Assembly: GCA_049965935.1 (NCBI GenBank)
Contig: JBMFVP010000033.1
Location: 1 to 17,470, forward strand
Direction of reading: 5' to 3'
Source: Thermocladium sp049965935
GTDB taxonomy: Archaea; Thermoproteota; Thermoprotei; Thermoproteales; Thermocladiaceae
Length of the DNA stretch: 17,470 nucleotides
The translations under genes were made by a program, and so were the position numbers. The notes beneath the pieces are model-generated. The model was not told the origin of the DNA. It worked only from the letters and a program-made list of their open reading frames with translations, and did no database searches. Positions within the stretch are counted from its first letter, which is position 1. Every line of letters starts with the position of its first letter. Below are positions 7,202 to 14,240 of the stretch, piece by piece.

Positions 7202-7864
7202 ATGCGTGACTTAATTATTATGGAGTTATCGAGACTAGGTCTAGATCCGGAGAAGTTCGTAGCATGGAAAGTAATGCTGAATGGCGGTACTATATTTGAG
7301 GCTTTAGTAGCTACAGTATTAACGCAGAACACGAGCGATATAAATGCTGGAAGAGCATTTGAGGCCCTTAAAAGAAGAATTAAGATCTCGCCGAGCGAGG
7401 TTCTTTCCCTAGGTGAAGAGGAATTAGCTGAAGTGATTAGGCCTGCGGGCATGTATATGAGGAGAGCAAGGCAACTAATTGAGCTAGCTAGGGCTATTTT
7501 AGAGAGGTACGGAAATGATCTAGAATTTATCAGAAACATGAGCGTCGAGGAGTCGCGGCAACTCTTAATGTCATTGCCGGGCATTGGACCAAAAACAGCA
7601 GATGTTATTTTAGTTAATCTAGGTAAACCAGCATTTCCCGTTGATACCCATATATTGAGAATCAGTAAAAGGATTGGGTTAGCCTCCACATACGATTCTG
7701 CAAGTAAGGCATGGATGAGGATATTCCAGCCTAATGAGTACTTGTGGGGGCACTTATCACTAATAGAGTTCGGGAGAAGAATATGCAGGGCACGAAATCC
7801 CAAGTGCAATCAGTGTGGTTTGCAAAGTATTTGCAAATATTACAAGGATCAACGAAACCGCTGA
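7202..7864 (+). CDS. nth: Endonuclease III-type DNA glycosylase/AP lyase
   Basis: A 220-residue HhH-GPD protein of base excision repair. The helix-hairpin-helix LPGIGPKTADVIL (residues 125-137) includes the catalytic lysine equivalent K131. VDTHI follows with the catalytic aspartate D148. At the C-terminus C195, C202, C205 and C211 form the CX6CX2CX5C [4Fe-4S] ligand set of the Nth/MutY group. Presence of both Lys and Asp indicates a bifunctional glycosylase/AP lyase acting on oxidised pyrimidines, rather than a MutY-like monofunctional enzyme. The length is normal for the family. A second ATG at 7195 is out of frame. It converges on the HerA-like ATPase gene, with about 100 bp between the stops. 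Confidence 0.93.
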   Translation: MRDLIIMELSRLGLDPEKFVAWKVMLNGGTIFEALVATVLTQNTSDINAGRAFEALKRRIKISPSEVLSLGEEELAEVIRPAGMYMRRARQLIELARAILERYGNDLEFIRNMSVEESRQLLMSLPGIGPKTADVILVNLGKPAFPVDTHILRISKRIGLASTYDSASKAWMRIFQPNEYLWGHLSLIEFGRRICRARNPKCNQCGLQSICKYYKDQRNR

Positions 7865-7920
7865 AATTCGCTCCTTTGTTTACAAATAATCATTCTTAAT
7901 CTATTCCCTATTAAGCATTC

Positions 7921-7936
7921 CTCCTTTTCTTAGGAG
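7921..7936. terminator. Small hairpin between convergent genes
   Basis: The 5-bp inverted repeat ctcct/aggag (loop 6 nt) sits between the nth and herA stop codons and is followed by a T-rich run. Archaeal termination mainly uses T-tracts, so a terminator role is only a possibility. Confidence 0.2.
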
Positions 7937-7966
7937 ATTTTCAGAGCCTATCAAAATCATTGATTA

Positions 7967-9856
7967 TCAAGTAACTCCAAGTATTGATGGCTTCTCACTA
8001 GCTACTTTAGCGAATAATGCTATGACATGCTCACACGGCATTAATGCATTGCCGCACTTGCTGCAGGACCAGGTCCGTTCCTTTAGATTTATCTCGACTG
8101 ATGCATCGTCTATATAACCAGAGATTATTGCTCCTCTTTGATTAAATTTATCCACTGGAAGCAGTACTGATGCAGAGACCAATTCAGGGGATGGAACTAG
8201 GCGACCGATCGCTTTGCGCCAGGAGTCTCTAGTCTTAGTGATTATCTCTGAGTCATTAACTCCCCAATACTTGTCGAGATCTATGTCTCCACCACCATAC
8301 TCCAGCTTCCTCTCACGAAGCCTTAGTAGGAGCGGGGCTGGAGCGAGCGGGCCCACAAGTAGGACCTCGCCCTTATTTAGTCCACCGATCACCTTAACTA
8401 ATTCGTCGCTAATGGCCTCGCTTGACTCAATTATTGCCTCTCTATCAAGGGGATTTACTATCTTCAGTATTGCATGATTTTGGCATTGGCTTAATATGTC
8501 TTGATCAATTTTGGATGGTCTCTGGGTTATCACAATTAGATAGACGCCGAATTTCCTGCCTTCGGCGGCTATCCTATTAATTATTGAGTGAGTTAGAGTC
8601 GATTTAGTGGGAGGCGCAAATCTATGGGCCTCCTCCACTATTACCACGACCGGATAAGGATACTTGGGGTTACCTAGATCCCTCACATAATTTATCCTAG
8701 ATGCTAGTACTCGGCTTAACACATGATAGGTTATATGATCTTGAACTTCATCATTTACGCCGGCCAAGTTGATTATGGATACGTGTTTAGGCTTTAATAT
8801 ATCCGTCAAGGGAGTTGTGTGTCCTCTATAAACTCCAGTTCTAGCTAGTCTCCTCAGGTAGACTCTAGCGCTCACTAACGCGCTTCTCTGGCGTGAATCA
8901 TTAACTATTGATCGTAATTCATTCAGTAATTGCCTAAATCGTTCTGGCTCCGTTATATTATCGTCTCCAATTGGTTGCTGTATATTAAGGGCTCGTTGAA
9001 TATCAGCGGGTCCAATGGGTCTAGTTAATACCGCATCAATTATTCTTATCATTCCTTTAACGGAACCGGACTCGCCGCTGCCGTTTGTAGTGCGTGATAC
9101 TATTTTCATTAAGGAGTGAAGTAAATATATTATGTGACGTATTCTAGATGCTCCGCTGGGAACTCCAGCAATGGTGGCCAATTGGTCTGGATCCACCTTT
9201 AATATATTCATGGAGTATCTTTTATCGCCGATATGATGCCTTGATGCTTTAATCACAGTAACCCCTATATTGCCTAATTTTGAGGCTGATTTCTGTATTG
9301 ATACGTATTCACCATGAGGATCCAGCACCACCACTGTGGCTCCCAACTTTGTTAGTTCCTCTATCATTAATACGGAGAGCCATGTTTTTCCGCTTCCTGT
9401 TGCAGCTATTATCGCCATGTGCCTTGTTAAGCCCTTCTCATCCAAGCAAACCGAGACGTCTTGTGAAGCAAGTGATCCAATGCATAATCTGCCTTTTAAT
9501 CCAAGGTAATCCCTTATTAATTGAGAATCAGCACGGTGAACCGGGGTTCCTATTGGGGGAGGCGTCCGGGGAAGCCTTAGGCCGGAATCCTTATAGCCTA
9601 GTAGGATTACCGTGGCTATTATAGTTTCTATCAGAGATACGCCTATATCACTGCTTAACGCATCAGCAGCCAAGTCCTCACCTATCTTATAGGGTTCTCG
9701 GCTTATATTCACAATATACCCTAGCACCACTTTATCCAAGTGCTTATACGTGACATACTCGAATAACTGAACTTTATCTGCTTGATCAGTCTTTATGGCT
9801 ACTCTAATCTCGCTGGAACCAGCATTACCTATTATGAATCCTATCTCATCCCCCAT
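7967..9856 (-). CDS. HerA-type ATPase/helicase with C-terminal SWIM-like zinc motif
   Basis: A 629-residue HerA/FtsK-superfamily ATPase. Residues 1 to about 125 form an N-terminal HAS-barrel-like domain. The Walker A ATGSGKT is at 152-158, DPHGEY at 179-184, and the Walker B strand VVVIVEEAH has E408/E409. The sensor/arginine-finger region NRIAAEGRKFGVYLIVITQRPSKI (427-450) and the KGEVLL block near 495 follow the HerA pattern. HerA hexamers translocate on DNA, usually with NurA in end resection. No nurA, mre11 or rad50 is adjacent. After about residue 520 there is an extra 110-residue tail ending in CX2CX6CXH (C598, C601, C608, H610) with the SWIM-like context MPCEHVIALF. This is not part of standard ~500-residue HerA, so this may be a paralogue with a different partner. 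A GGAGG site lies just before the ATG. Confidence 0.88.
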   Translation of the reverse strand: MGDEIGFIIGNAGSSEIRVAIKTDQADKVQLFEYVTYKHLDKVVLGYIVNISREPYKIGEDLAADALSSDIGVSLIETIIATVILLGYKDSGLRLPRTPPPIGTPVHRADSQLIRDYLGLKGRLCIGSLASQDVSVCLDEKGLTRHMAIIAATGSGKTWLSVLMIEELTKLGATVVVLDPHGEYVSIQKSASKLGNIGVTVIKASRHHIGDKRYSMNILKVDPDQLATIAGVPSGASRIRHIIYLLHSLMKIVSRTTNGSGESGSVKGMIRIIDAVLTRPIGPADIQRALNIQQPIGDDNITEPERFRQLLNELRSIVNDSRQRSALVSARVYLRRLARTGVYRGHTTPLTDILKPKHVSIINLAGVNDEVQDHITYHVLSRVLASRINYVRDLGNPKYPYPVVVIVEEAHRFAPPTKSTLTHSIINRIAAEGRKFGVYLIVITQRPSKIDQDILSQCQNHAILKIVNPLDREAIIESSEAISDELVKVIGGLNKGEVLLVGPLAPAPLLLRLRERKLEYGGGDIDLDKYWGVNDSEIITKTRDSWRKAIGRLVPSPELVSASVLLPVDKFNQRGAIISGYIDDASVEINLKERTWSCSKCGNALMPCEHVIALFAKVASEKPSILGVT

Positions 9857-9860
9857 TTAG

Positions 9861-9866
9861 CCTCCA
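9861..9866 (-). promoter_or_regulatory. Shine-Dalgarno site for the HerA-like gene
   Basis: On the minus strand, tggagg lies about 4-5 nt before the ATG at 9856. The mRNA therefore has a leader, unlike most genes here. Confidence 0.5.
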
Positions 9867-9957
9867 TCTTCATTCAATGATATTAACAATTACGCTTATA
9901 ATGGATACAGTCTCCATAATGAAACTTTCAGTTAATCCTAAGATACGTGAACGGTAA

Positions 9958-9966
9958 CTTAAAAAG
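9958..9966 (+). promoter_or_regulatory. TATA box for hemL
   Basis: The element cttaaaaag is centred 26 nt before the ATG at 9988, indicating a leaderless transcript. Confidence 0.65.
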
Positions 9967-9987
9967 GCAATAAACAGTCCGAGACCA

Positions 9988-11268
9988 ATGTCCAGCGACT
10001 TATTTGCCTTGGCCTCAACAATATTTCCAGGAGGCGTCAACAGCCCGGCTAGGGCTATGAAGCACTTGCCACATCCTTTCTACGTTAAATCAGCACAAGG
10101 CCCTTACCTGATTACGGAGGATGGAGAAAAATTGATCGATTACTGTATGGGATTTGGCCCCCTAATACTTGGGCATGGACACCCAGCCACCAGACATGCA
10201 GTGGAGGAAGCATTAAACAAGGGTTGGCTATATGGCGCACCAACACGTATAGAGATAGAGGAGGCGCAGAAGGTGATGAATCATGTTAAATCGATCGAAA
10301 TGATTAGATTCGTTAGTACGGGAACCGAGGCCACCATGAATGCCATAAGGCTGGCCAGAGGATTCACAGGTAGGAAACTAATTATAAAGTTTGAGGGAAA
10401 TTTCCATGGCAGTCACGATTATGTGCTAGTAAAGGCTGGCAGTGGGGCGGCTACATGGGGAACCCCAACCAGCGCAGGAATCCCGGAGGAAGCCGCTAGG
10501 CTAACCATCGTGCTCCCATATAATGATTTGGAAGCACTAGAGAGAACAATGAGGGAAAAAGGAAACGAGGTCGCTGCCATTATCATGGAACCCATAGCCG
10601 CTAATTACGGATTAATACTGCCTAGGGATGGATTTGTTCAGGAAGCCAGGCAATTAACGCAAGAATATGGAGCCCTCCTTATATTCGATGAAGTGGTGAC
10701 CGGCTTTAGAGTGGGGCTTGAGGGAGCCCAAGGCATGCTAAATATAGTGCCTGACCTAACTACTCTCGGTAAAATAATTGGTGGAGGCTTTCCCATAGGC
10801 GCATTCGGAGGACCGCGAAAAATAATGCGATTAATTAGTCCCTCGGGCCCGGTCTATAATGCCGGAACATTTAATGCTCATCCAATATCAATGGTTGCTG
10901 GCTTAGCTACCATTAGTGAACTTGAGAGAGGAGAGGCGTATATCATCGCTAATGAAGCAGCTAGACGGATAAGTGATGCGTTAATTGATATAGGGAGTAG
11001 ATTAGGCATTGACATTACAGTAAACAGGATGGCATCTATGTTTCAGTTTTATTTCACCGATAAACCGGTTGAGACCACTAATGACGTTGCTAGAAGCAAT
11101 GAAAAAATGTATTTACAAGTACATGCTGAAGCACTAAAGAGGGGGGTTTACCTTGCACCAAGCCAATTCGAGGTTAACTTTACATCTGCTGCACACACGA
11201 AGGACATAGTTGATGAAACCATAAGGATACTCGAGGAATCAATAAAGGCCAGCAAGGCCTCGCAGTGA
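9988..11268 (+). CDS. hemL: Glutamate-1-semialdehyde 2,1-aminomutase
   Basis: A 426-residue class-III PLP aminotransferase-fold enzyme. It converts glutamate-1-semialdehyde to 5-aminolevulinate in the C5 route to tetrapyrroles. Diagnostic blocks are FPGGVNSPARA (13-23), STGTEATMNAIRLAR (110-124), FEGNFHGSHD (135-144), FDEVVTGFRVG (233-243) with the cofactor-contacting aspartate D234, and TLGKIIGGGFPIGAFGG with the PLP lysine K262. Length and motif order are full for the family. No other hem gene is in the window, so it is stand-alone here. It is divergent from the HerA-like gene and convergent with the polyprenol-kinase-like gene. Confidence 0.95.
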   Translation: MSSDLFALASTIFPGGVNSPARAMKHLPHPFYVKSAQGPYLITEDGEKLIDYCMGFGPLILGHGHPATRHAVEEALNKGWLYGAPTRIEIEEAQKVMNHVKSIEMIRFVSTGTEATMNAIRLARGFTGRKLIIKFEGNFHGSHDYVLVKAGSGAATWGTPTSAGIPEEAARLTIVLPYNDLEALERTMREKGNEVAAIIMEPIAANYGLILPRDGFVQEARQLTQEYGALLIFDEVVTGFRVGLEGAQGMLNIVPDLTTLGKIIGGGFPIGAFGGPRKIMRLISPSGPVYNAGTFNAHPISMVAGLATISELERGEAYIIANEAARRISDALIDIGSRLGIDITVNRMASMFQFYFTDKPVETTNDVARSNEKMYLQVHAEALKRGVYLAPSQFEVNFTSAAHTKDIVDETIRILEESIKASKASQ

Positions 11269-11337
11269 GACTTAACCATTATTTAACTCCCATTTCGTTA
11301 TTCAATTAAGCGAAGTACCTCGCCAATGAAACTAAGG

Positions 11338-11368
11338 GCCCTCGCCCTTTAAGATGAGGAAACGTCAG
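11338..11368 (+). repeat. Degenerate copy of an IS605-like end motif
   Basis: Between hemL and the next gene, the + strand reads gccctcgccctttaa, then gatgagga, then gtcag. The reverse complement of the hairpin element near 16990-17020 has the same order (gccctcgcccctttat, ggggagga, gtcag). The segment also forms a 6-bp hairpin with its left flank (aagggc at 11334-11339 with gccctt at 11344-11349). It may be a solo relic of an element end or a shared convergent-terminator sequence. Confidence 0.35.
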
Positions 11369-11389
11369 CCTTTAATGGATAGAGCTTCA

Positions 11390-12076
11390 CTAACCATAAA
11401 GACTCACCATGAGGCCAGGCGCAAAGAAGTGCCCCAATATTAATGTTATCGCCGCAACTAGGGGGATAGCAATATTGTCATCAATTACGGGTTGTTTCTC
11501 AGATAATGTGGCTAGTACTGCCGATAATACGCCAACATAGCCAAGCACTGCCCCTATAGGTATACTCACCATTAACATTGCGAGGGAACCCTCCCACCCC
11601 TTCACCCTTCTCCTGTACCTTAAGTTCCTAATTATGCCGGTTACCCCATCACCCCAAGACATATAGAGAAGCGGCACTGTCGCTAACCAGTAAGTGGGGT
11701 CCATGAACCAAAGAATGAATGCTATTATTCCCCAAGCTAACGTGAAATGTACCTCATACATGTTCTCTGGATCCTGGAACCAATGATATAATTTTCCAGT
11801 ACGGTGAGGTATATATACAGCAATTGTTAATATTATAGCCATCAATAAAGGTAGAATCGGCTCCTTGAAGACAAATGGTAATAGAACTGCAACTACGCCC
11901 CCGCCGAGTATGTGAATGACCTTCCTTCCAAAATATGTGCCTGACCGTTCTGGGTAGCCTCTCCTTATAGCAGCCTCATATGCTTTCTTAGCTAGGTAGA
12001 ACGAGACGAATATTACCCACAAAAGAAGTACTGCGGCATATGGAGCATCGTGAATTACTGCGGCCTTCATCAACAC
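11390..12076 (-). CDS. Dolichol/phytol kinase-like membrane protein (SEC59/VTE5 type)
   Basis: A 228-residue protein with about seven hydrophobic segments. The motif GRKVIHILGGG after the first helix, and SWGDGVTGIIRNLRYRRRVKGWEGSLAML with the conserved Asp in GDG and the following KGWEGS, match the polyprenol kinase/phosphatidate cytidylyltransferase-like family that includes dolichol kinase and phytol kinase. These enzymes use CTP to phosphorylate isoprenoid alcohols in the membrane. In an archaeon the likely substrate would be dolichol for N-glycosylation, or geranylgeraniol salvage (inference). The frame can start at GTG 12076, TTG 12073 or ATG 12070. The TATA box at 12097-12105 lies 25 nt before the GTG and 31 nt before the ATG, so the GTG is preferred. 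Confidence 0.75.
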   Translation of the reverse strand: MLMKAAVIHDAPYAAVLLLWVIFVSFYLAKKAYEAAIRRGYPERSGTYFGRKVIHILGGGVVAVLLPFVFKEPILPLLMAIILTIAVYIPHRTGKLYHWFQDPENMYEVHFTLAWGIIAFILWFMDPTYWLATVPLLYMSWGDGVTGIIRNLRYRRRVKGWEGSLAMLMVSIPIGAVLGYVGVLSAVLATLSEKQPVIDDNIAIPLVAAITLILGHFFAPGLMVSLYG

Positions 12077-12096
12077 GAGGAGAACAGAACGAACAG

Positions 12097-12105
12097 ATTT
12101 AAAAG
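12097..12105 (-). promoter_or_regulatory. TATA box for the polyprenol-kinase-like gene
   Basis: The minus-strand element cttttaaat is centred 25 nt upstream of the GTG at 12076. This matches the spacing of other leaderless genes here. Confidence 0.5.
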
Positions 12106-12184
12106 CATTGCTTTAGCTATTATATTACTCGAGAGATTAAGATGCCGAGCACTTATTGCATATAAATGGGGATGCTATAGTAAA

Positions 12185-12194
12185 CCTTAAAAAT
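12185..12194 (+). promoter_or_regulatory. TATA box for tRNA-Lys
   Basis: The element ccttaaaaat is centred about 28 nt before the first base of the tRNA at 12218. Transcription would begin at or just before the mature 5' end. Confidence 0.55.
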
Positions 12195-12217
12195 GATTTC
12201 CAGCAAGACTTCATTAA

Positions 12218-12329
12218 GGGCCCGTAGCTCAGCATGGTAGAGCGGCGGTCCTGGTGAATCGGGAGGCCGAGGCTTTTAACCTATGGGGAAGACACCCGTA
12301 GGCCGTGGGTTCAAATCCCACCGGGCCCG
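12218..12329 (+). tRNA. tRNA-Lys(UUU) with two introns
   Basis: The acceptor stem GGGCCCG (12218-12224) pairs with CGGGCCC (12322-12328), with discriminator G at 12329. The D arm is GCTC/GAGC (12227-12243). The T arm is GTGGG-TTCAAAT-CCCAC (12305-12321). A normal anticodon arm appears only after removing two introns: 12249-12271 (23 nt, position 30/31) and 12279-12293 (15 nt, canonical 37/38). The spliced arm is GCGGG-CTTTTAA-CCCGT with anticodon TTT, giving a 74-nt mature tRNA. Both introns fold as bulge-helix-bulge. Intron 1 has the central helix CGGC (12243-12246) with GCCG (12266-12269); intron 2 has CTTT (12273-12276) with GAAG (12288-12291). Each is flanked by 3-nt bulges placed exactly for symmetric cleavage. 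CCA is not encoded. Confidence 0.95.
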
Positions 12330-12334
12330 TCAAT

Positions 12335-12345
12335 CCTTTTAAACC
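12335..12345 (+). promoter_or_regulatory. TATA box for the C/D box sRNA
   Basis: The element ccttttaaacc is centred about 25 nt before the C box at 12365, so the RNA probably starts at about 12361-12366. The T-run inside it may also serve as the stop signal of the preceding tRNA. Confidence 0.45.
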
Positions 12346-12360
12346 AGCAACTACATAGAG

Positions 12361-12420
12361 TAACGTGATGATTACCCAGGGCCTGATCAAGTGATGGTTA
12401 CTGACCTTCGCTGATCCTCG
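12361..12420 (+). ncRNA. C/D box sRNA (2'-O-methylation guide)
   Basis: All four boxes occur in order with archaeal spacing: C box GTGATGA (12365-12371), 11-nt guide (12372-12382), D' box CTGA (12383-12386), 4-nt spacer TCAA, C' box GTGATGG (12391-12397), 13-nt guide (12398-12410), D box CTGA (12411-12414). Such RNAs bind L7Ae, Nop5 and fibrillarin to methylate rRNA or tRNA. By the D+5 rule the D' guide would modify a U (opposite A at 12378) in a target like gccctgggtaa. The D guide would modify a G (opposite C at 12406) in a target like cgaaggtcagtaa. The terminal stem is weak (taac with gtta). The targets were not identified. Confidence 0.75.
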
Positions 12421-12452
12421 TTAATATGACCAGAACACATTAGCTAACAGTA

Positions 12453-12461
12453 CTTAAAAGG
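12453..12461 (+). promoter_or_regulatory. TATA box for the GH15 gene
   Basis: The element cttaaaagg is centred 26 nt before the ATG at 12483, indicating a leaderless transcript. Confidence 0.6.
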
Positions 12462-12482
12462 CGCATTATTTCGACCTACTTA

Positions 12483-14240
12483 ATGCAATTATTAATATCG
12501 AGAACAGCCATGATAAGTAACATGATTACGAGCGCATTAATTAATGATCTTGACATAGTATGGTTCCCTGCGCCTCGGCTAGATTCGCCTTCCGTCTTCG
12601 CGAGGATATTGGATGAGAAGAGGGGTGGTCACTGGAGCATAACTTTTCAAGAACCGGTTTCAAGCATATCGTCTAAATACATAGAGGGAACTAATGTGCT
12701 TCAAACAATTGTAAAGTCTGAGAAAGGCGAGATAAACGTGATTGACTTCATGCCGATAGGGATGCCGGCGATAATGAGGATAATAAATGCTCCTGGCTAC
12801 ATAGAATATAGAACGGAATTTAAGCCGGTTATGAATTATGGCTTGGTGGAGCCGTACATGTTGGTGATGAGAAATGGCGCTCAATTCATTAATCCACTAG
12901 ATGGCGGTTTAATGGAATTAATAATACTAGAGGGCAATTGTTCCAAGTTAAGTGACGATACATGGAAGTGCATTGGTCCAGCAAAATTGCTTGGGCACTA
13001 TGCAAGAAGCATTAAGACAAGTATACTGGGAGGGGGAAAGAATATTGTTTACTCAATGATTGGAGAAGCCCTTGATAAGGTGATGCAGTACTGGAGTAAT
13101 AAGAATGTCAAGAAAGATAATGGACTTTACTCATCATCGTTAATTTTCTTGCTCTCTATGGTACATAGATTCACTGGAGGAATAGCGGCTTCACCCACCA
13201 CATCTCTTCCAGAGATAGTTGGAGAGAGCCGTAACTGGGATTATAGATTCGTCTGGGTACGGGATTCCTCGCTTGCCGCTAAGGCGTTGATAGAGGAGGG
13301 ATACATAGTCGATGGTAGGGGGGCGTTGGACTTCCTATTAAGTGTTGTTGAGCCTACTGCTAAGCCATTTGATCACCCATTTTATGGAGTTGATGGATCA
13401 CCCCCAGGAGATGAAGAGGAGATACCTTGGTTGAGCGGTTATGGCGGCAGTAGACCTGTGAGAATTGGTAATGCAGCATCCACGCAACTACAGTTAGATG
13501 TTGAAGGATGGTTCATGGATGCATTATACGCTTATTACGCGGCGACGAGGGATGATGTCTATATTCGTAATTATTGGTGGGTAATCGAGGCAACTGTAGA
13601 GTGGTGCTCTAAGTCATATATGCTGCCCGATGCCGGAATGTGGGAGGAACGCGGCGAGGCGAGGCACTATACTCATTCTAAGGTGATGATGTGGGTAGCA
13701 TTGGATAGAGCCGCTAGGTTGGCTATTGAGTTGGGTTTTAAGGATGAAGGTAACGAGTGGCGCGCGAAATCCATTGAAGTGAGGAAGTATATATTAAGTA
13801 ATCAACCTGACATGTTCACTAAATACTTTGGCTCTAGAGATGTGGATTCGGCATTACTTGCACTTCCGCTATATGGTTTTATAGATCCAACAGACAATAG
13901 ATTCATAGCTACCCTACAAGGAATAGAAAAGGAATTAATGAAGGATGGACTTGTGCTTAGGTATGCACGGGATTTCCTAGGCCCTGTGAGGCATCCCTTC
14001 ATACTTACCAGTGAGTGGTTGGCTATGGTGTATGGATTAATGGGCAGAAAAACCGAGGGAACCAATATAATTAGAAAAATAGAGAAATGTAGATCCGTGG
14101 TTAACCTGTTGGGGGAGCACCTAGATACTGAAACCTGTGAACCAAGAGGTAATTATCCACACATATTTAGCCATGCAGGTTACTTAATGGCAAGGAAAAG
14201 CCTAGGACTAGCCTCACTAGATAATCATGACTCAATATAA
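12483..14240 (+). CDS. Glycoside hydrolase family 15 (glucoamylase/trehalase-like)
   Basis: A 585-residue protein with the two-part GH15 layout. The N-terminal beta-sandwich domain carries WFPAPRLDSPSVFARILDEKRGGHW (27-51). From about residue 215 follows the (alpha/alpha)6 barrel, with ESRNWDYRFVWVRDSSL (248-264). The general acid is expected in MWEERGEARHYTHSKVM (E388 region), and the general base in LLGEHLDTETCEPRGNYPHIFSH (E545 region). Both are present, so it should be active. There is no signal peptide, implying an intracellular enzyme acting on maltooligosaccharides, glycogen ends or trehalose. Crenarchaeal GH15 proteins include verified trehalases, and sequence alone does not decide. 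Its stop overlaps the convergent HAD gene by 16 bp. Confidence 0.9.
   Translation: MQLLISRTAMISNMITSALINDLDIVWFPAPRLDSPSVFARILDEKRGGHWSITFQEPVSSISSKYIEGTNVLQTIVKSEKGEINVIDFMPIGMPAIMRIINAPGYIEYRTEFKPVMNYGLVEPYMLVMRNGAQFINPLDGGLMELIILEGNCSKLSDDTWKCIGPAKLLGHYARSIKTSILGGGKNIVYSMIGEALDKVMQYWSNKNVKKDNGLYSSSLIFLLSMVHRFTGGIAASPTTSLPEIVGESRNWDYRFVWVRDSSLAAKALIEEGYIVDGRGALDFLLSVVEPTAKPFDHPFYGVDGSPPGDEEEIPWLSGYGGSRPVRIGNAASTQLQLDVEGWFMDALYAYYAATRDDVYIRNYWWVIEATVEWCSKSYMLPDAGMWEERGEARHYTHSKVMMWVALDRAARLAIELGFKDEGNEWRAKSIEVRKYILSNQPDMFTKYFGSRDVDSALLALPLYGFIDPTDNRFIATLQGIEKELMKDGLVLRYARDFLGPVRHPFILTSEWLAMVYGLMGRKTEGTNIIRKIEKCRSVVNLLGEHLDTETCEPRGNYPHIFSHAGYLMARKSLGLASLDNHDSI

Noticed and set aside
7045..7809. 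254-codon open frame on the minus strand opposite the glycosylase gene
   Set aside because: It is a shadow of nth: composition is leucine/serine-rich with no domain, and the plus-strand protein has complete catalytic and Fe-S motifs.
9280..9624. 114-codon plus-strand frame inside the HerA-like gene
   Set aside because: Antisense to the Walker A region of a conserved ATPase; no recognisable motif or TATA spacing.
12249..12256. Reading the tRNA anticodon as TGG (Pro) directly after the first anticodon-stem strand
   Set aside because: The stem cannot close and position 33 is not U; splicing two BHB introns gives a perfect Lys(UUU) arm with Lys-type discriminator G.
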